Positions 63,421 to 64,000 of a stretch of DNA of 64,000 nt are shown in pieces. The notes below the pieces were generated by a model. It was given only the letters and a program-made list of their open reading frames with translations. It made no database searches and was not told where the DNA came from. The stretch covers positions 29,610,783 to 29,674,782 of the forward strand of contig OY744608.1 in assembly GCA_963556255.1 (NCBI GenBank), read 5' to 3'. Positions within the stretch are counted from its first letter, which is position 1, and every line of letters begins with the position of its first letter. The translations under genes and the position numbers were made by a program. The DNA comes from Allolobophora icterica (Eukaryota; Annelida; Clitellata; Crassiclitellata; Lumbricidae).

Positions 63421-64000
63421 TCTGACTTAATGTTAGAAGGTCTGAAAATATTCGTTGTCTCATTGCGCTTTGTTTTAAGGAATTCACTCCGTCAGTTAGA
63501 GTTTGGCCAGATAGGCAGTCACACTTAGCGACATGGGTTGTGGAATACGGTCGCTCAATGTCTTTGTTGACTGCAATCATTCCTTGACAGACTAAAACCC
63601 TATATGGGCCTGAAGTGCATTTTTGCACTATCACCTTACTCACCTTGTAGTGCATTTTTGCACTTATGCGCTACCGGACTTGTAACTGCATCTCCAGATA
63701 TATATTAAGCTTAGTCTTTGCTCAGCGGGCATTTGTTTACCACTGCTATGTTGCAATTTTATATATTTTCAATGAAATCAAGAAAATGTTTTTAAAAATA
63801 GGTTTCATAGAGGGTTAAATATAATACACCTCTTAGATGCTCAATGGTGAAAAATTCTTCGGTTCGCGTATTTAAAAAAAAACTCTAAGCTTACATTCGG
63901 ATTCGATTTTTCTCTTGCAACTGTTAATGCCACCACCTTCGTTTGACAAAGAATAAGTAGGCTGCACCAAAAGCCACTAAACTCAATTTCCTGTTACATG
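63421..64000. other. No gene; paired 16-bp hairpins at 63614-63664
   Basis: AGTGCATTTTTGCACT occurs at 63614-63629 and 63649-63664, 35 bp apart; each can form a 6-bp stem with a T4 loop. Nothing else recognised. Confidence 0.5.

Noticed and set aside
63371..63655. Extension of the hAT transposase upstream
   Set aside because: The 94-codon frame is in a different phase and shows no clear hAT motif.

Overview
The window is metazoan nuclear DNA, probably from an invertebrate or other non-mammalian animal with a repeat-rich genome. The evidence is two Ty3/gypsy-type LTR retrotransposons with an unusual pol order, CR1/L2-like non-LTR fragments, hAT-like DNA transposons, tRNA-derived SINEs and many long microsatellites. 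No host protein-coding gene, rRNA or functional tRNA could be supported. The organism cannot be named from the sequence.

Layout. 1-5450 (minus strand) is most of a Gmr1-like LTR retrotransposon: Gag, protease, integrase, then reverse transcriptase and RNase H, with its 5' LTR at 4900-5450 and its 3' end beyond the window. 5451-13000 holds a small inverted-repeat element, a purine-rich block, C/T-rich simple repeats and unassigned DNA. 13000-16000 has SINE and LINE 3' ends next to trinucleotide arrays. 16018-17782 is a hAT-like element containing a second hAT-like element; each has its own 8-bp target duplication. 18-24 kb has a SINE, a CR1/L2-like fragment split by a 347-bp hAT-like MITE, and a further 475-bp hAT-like element. 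24-33 kb has simple repeats, a palindromic repeat cluster, a longer CR1/L2-like fragment and a 158-bp tandem duplication.

33763-41636 (minus strand) is a complete second Gmr1-like element. Its two 485-bp LTRs look identical and are flanked by GTGTC on both sides. A 772-bp CR1-like insertion splits its reverse transcriptase. 41.6-64 kb is microsatellite-dominated (TA, CT, GT, GAA/GGA, TTA, TCTG, GTCA, CCAT, ATC, ACT, AGT arrays) with more decayed non-LTR pieces, SINEs, a GGTCTT minisatellite and a decayed hAT transposase at the right end.

How the parts relate. Both LTR elements place integrase before reverse transcriptase, as in the Gmr1 group, and both have a Gag that starts with a SAP-like helical motif and a charged coiled coil. 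The insertion order can be read directly: CR1/L2-like fragment, then LTR element 2, then the CR1-like insert inside it; and outer hAT, then inner hAT. Many microsatellites begin exactly at the 3' tails of retroelements, which suggests that the tails seeded them.
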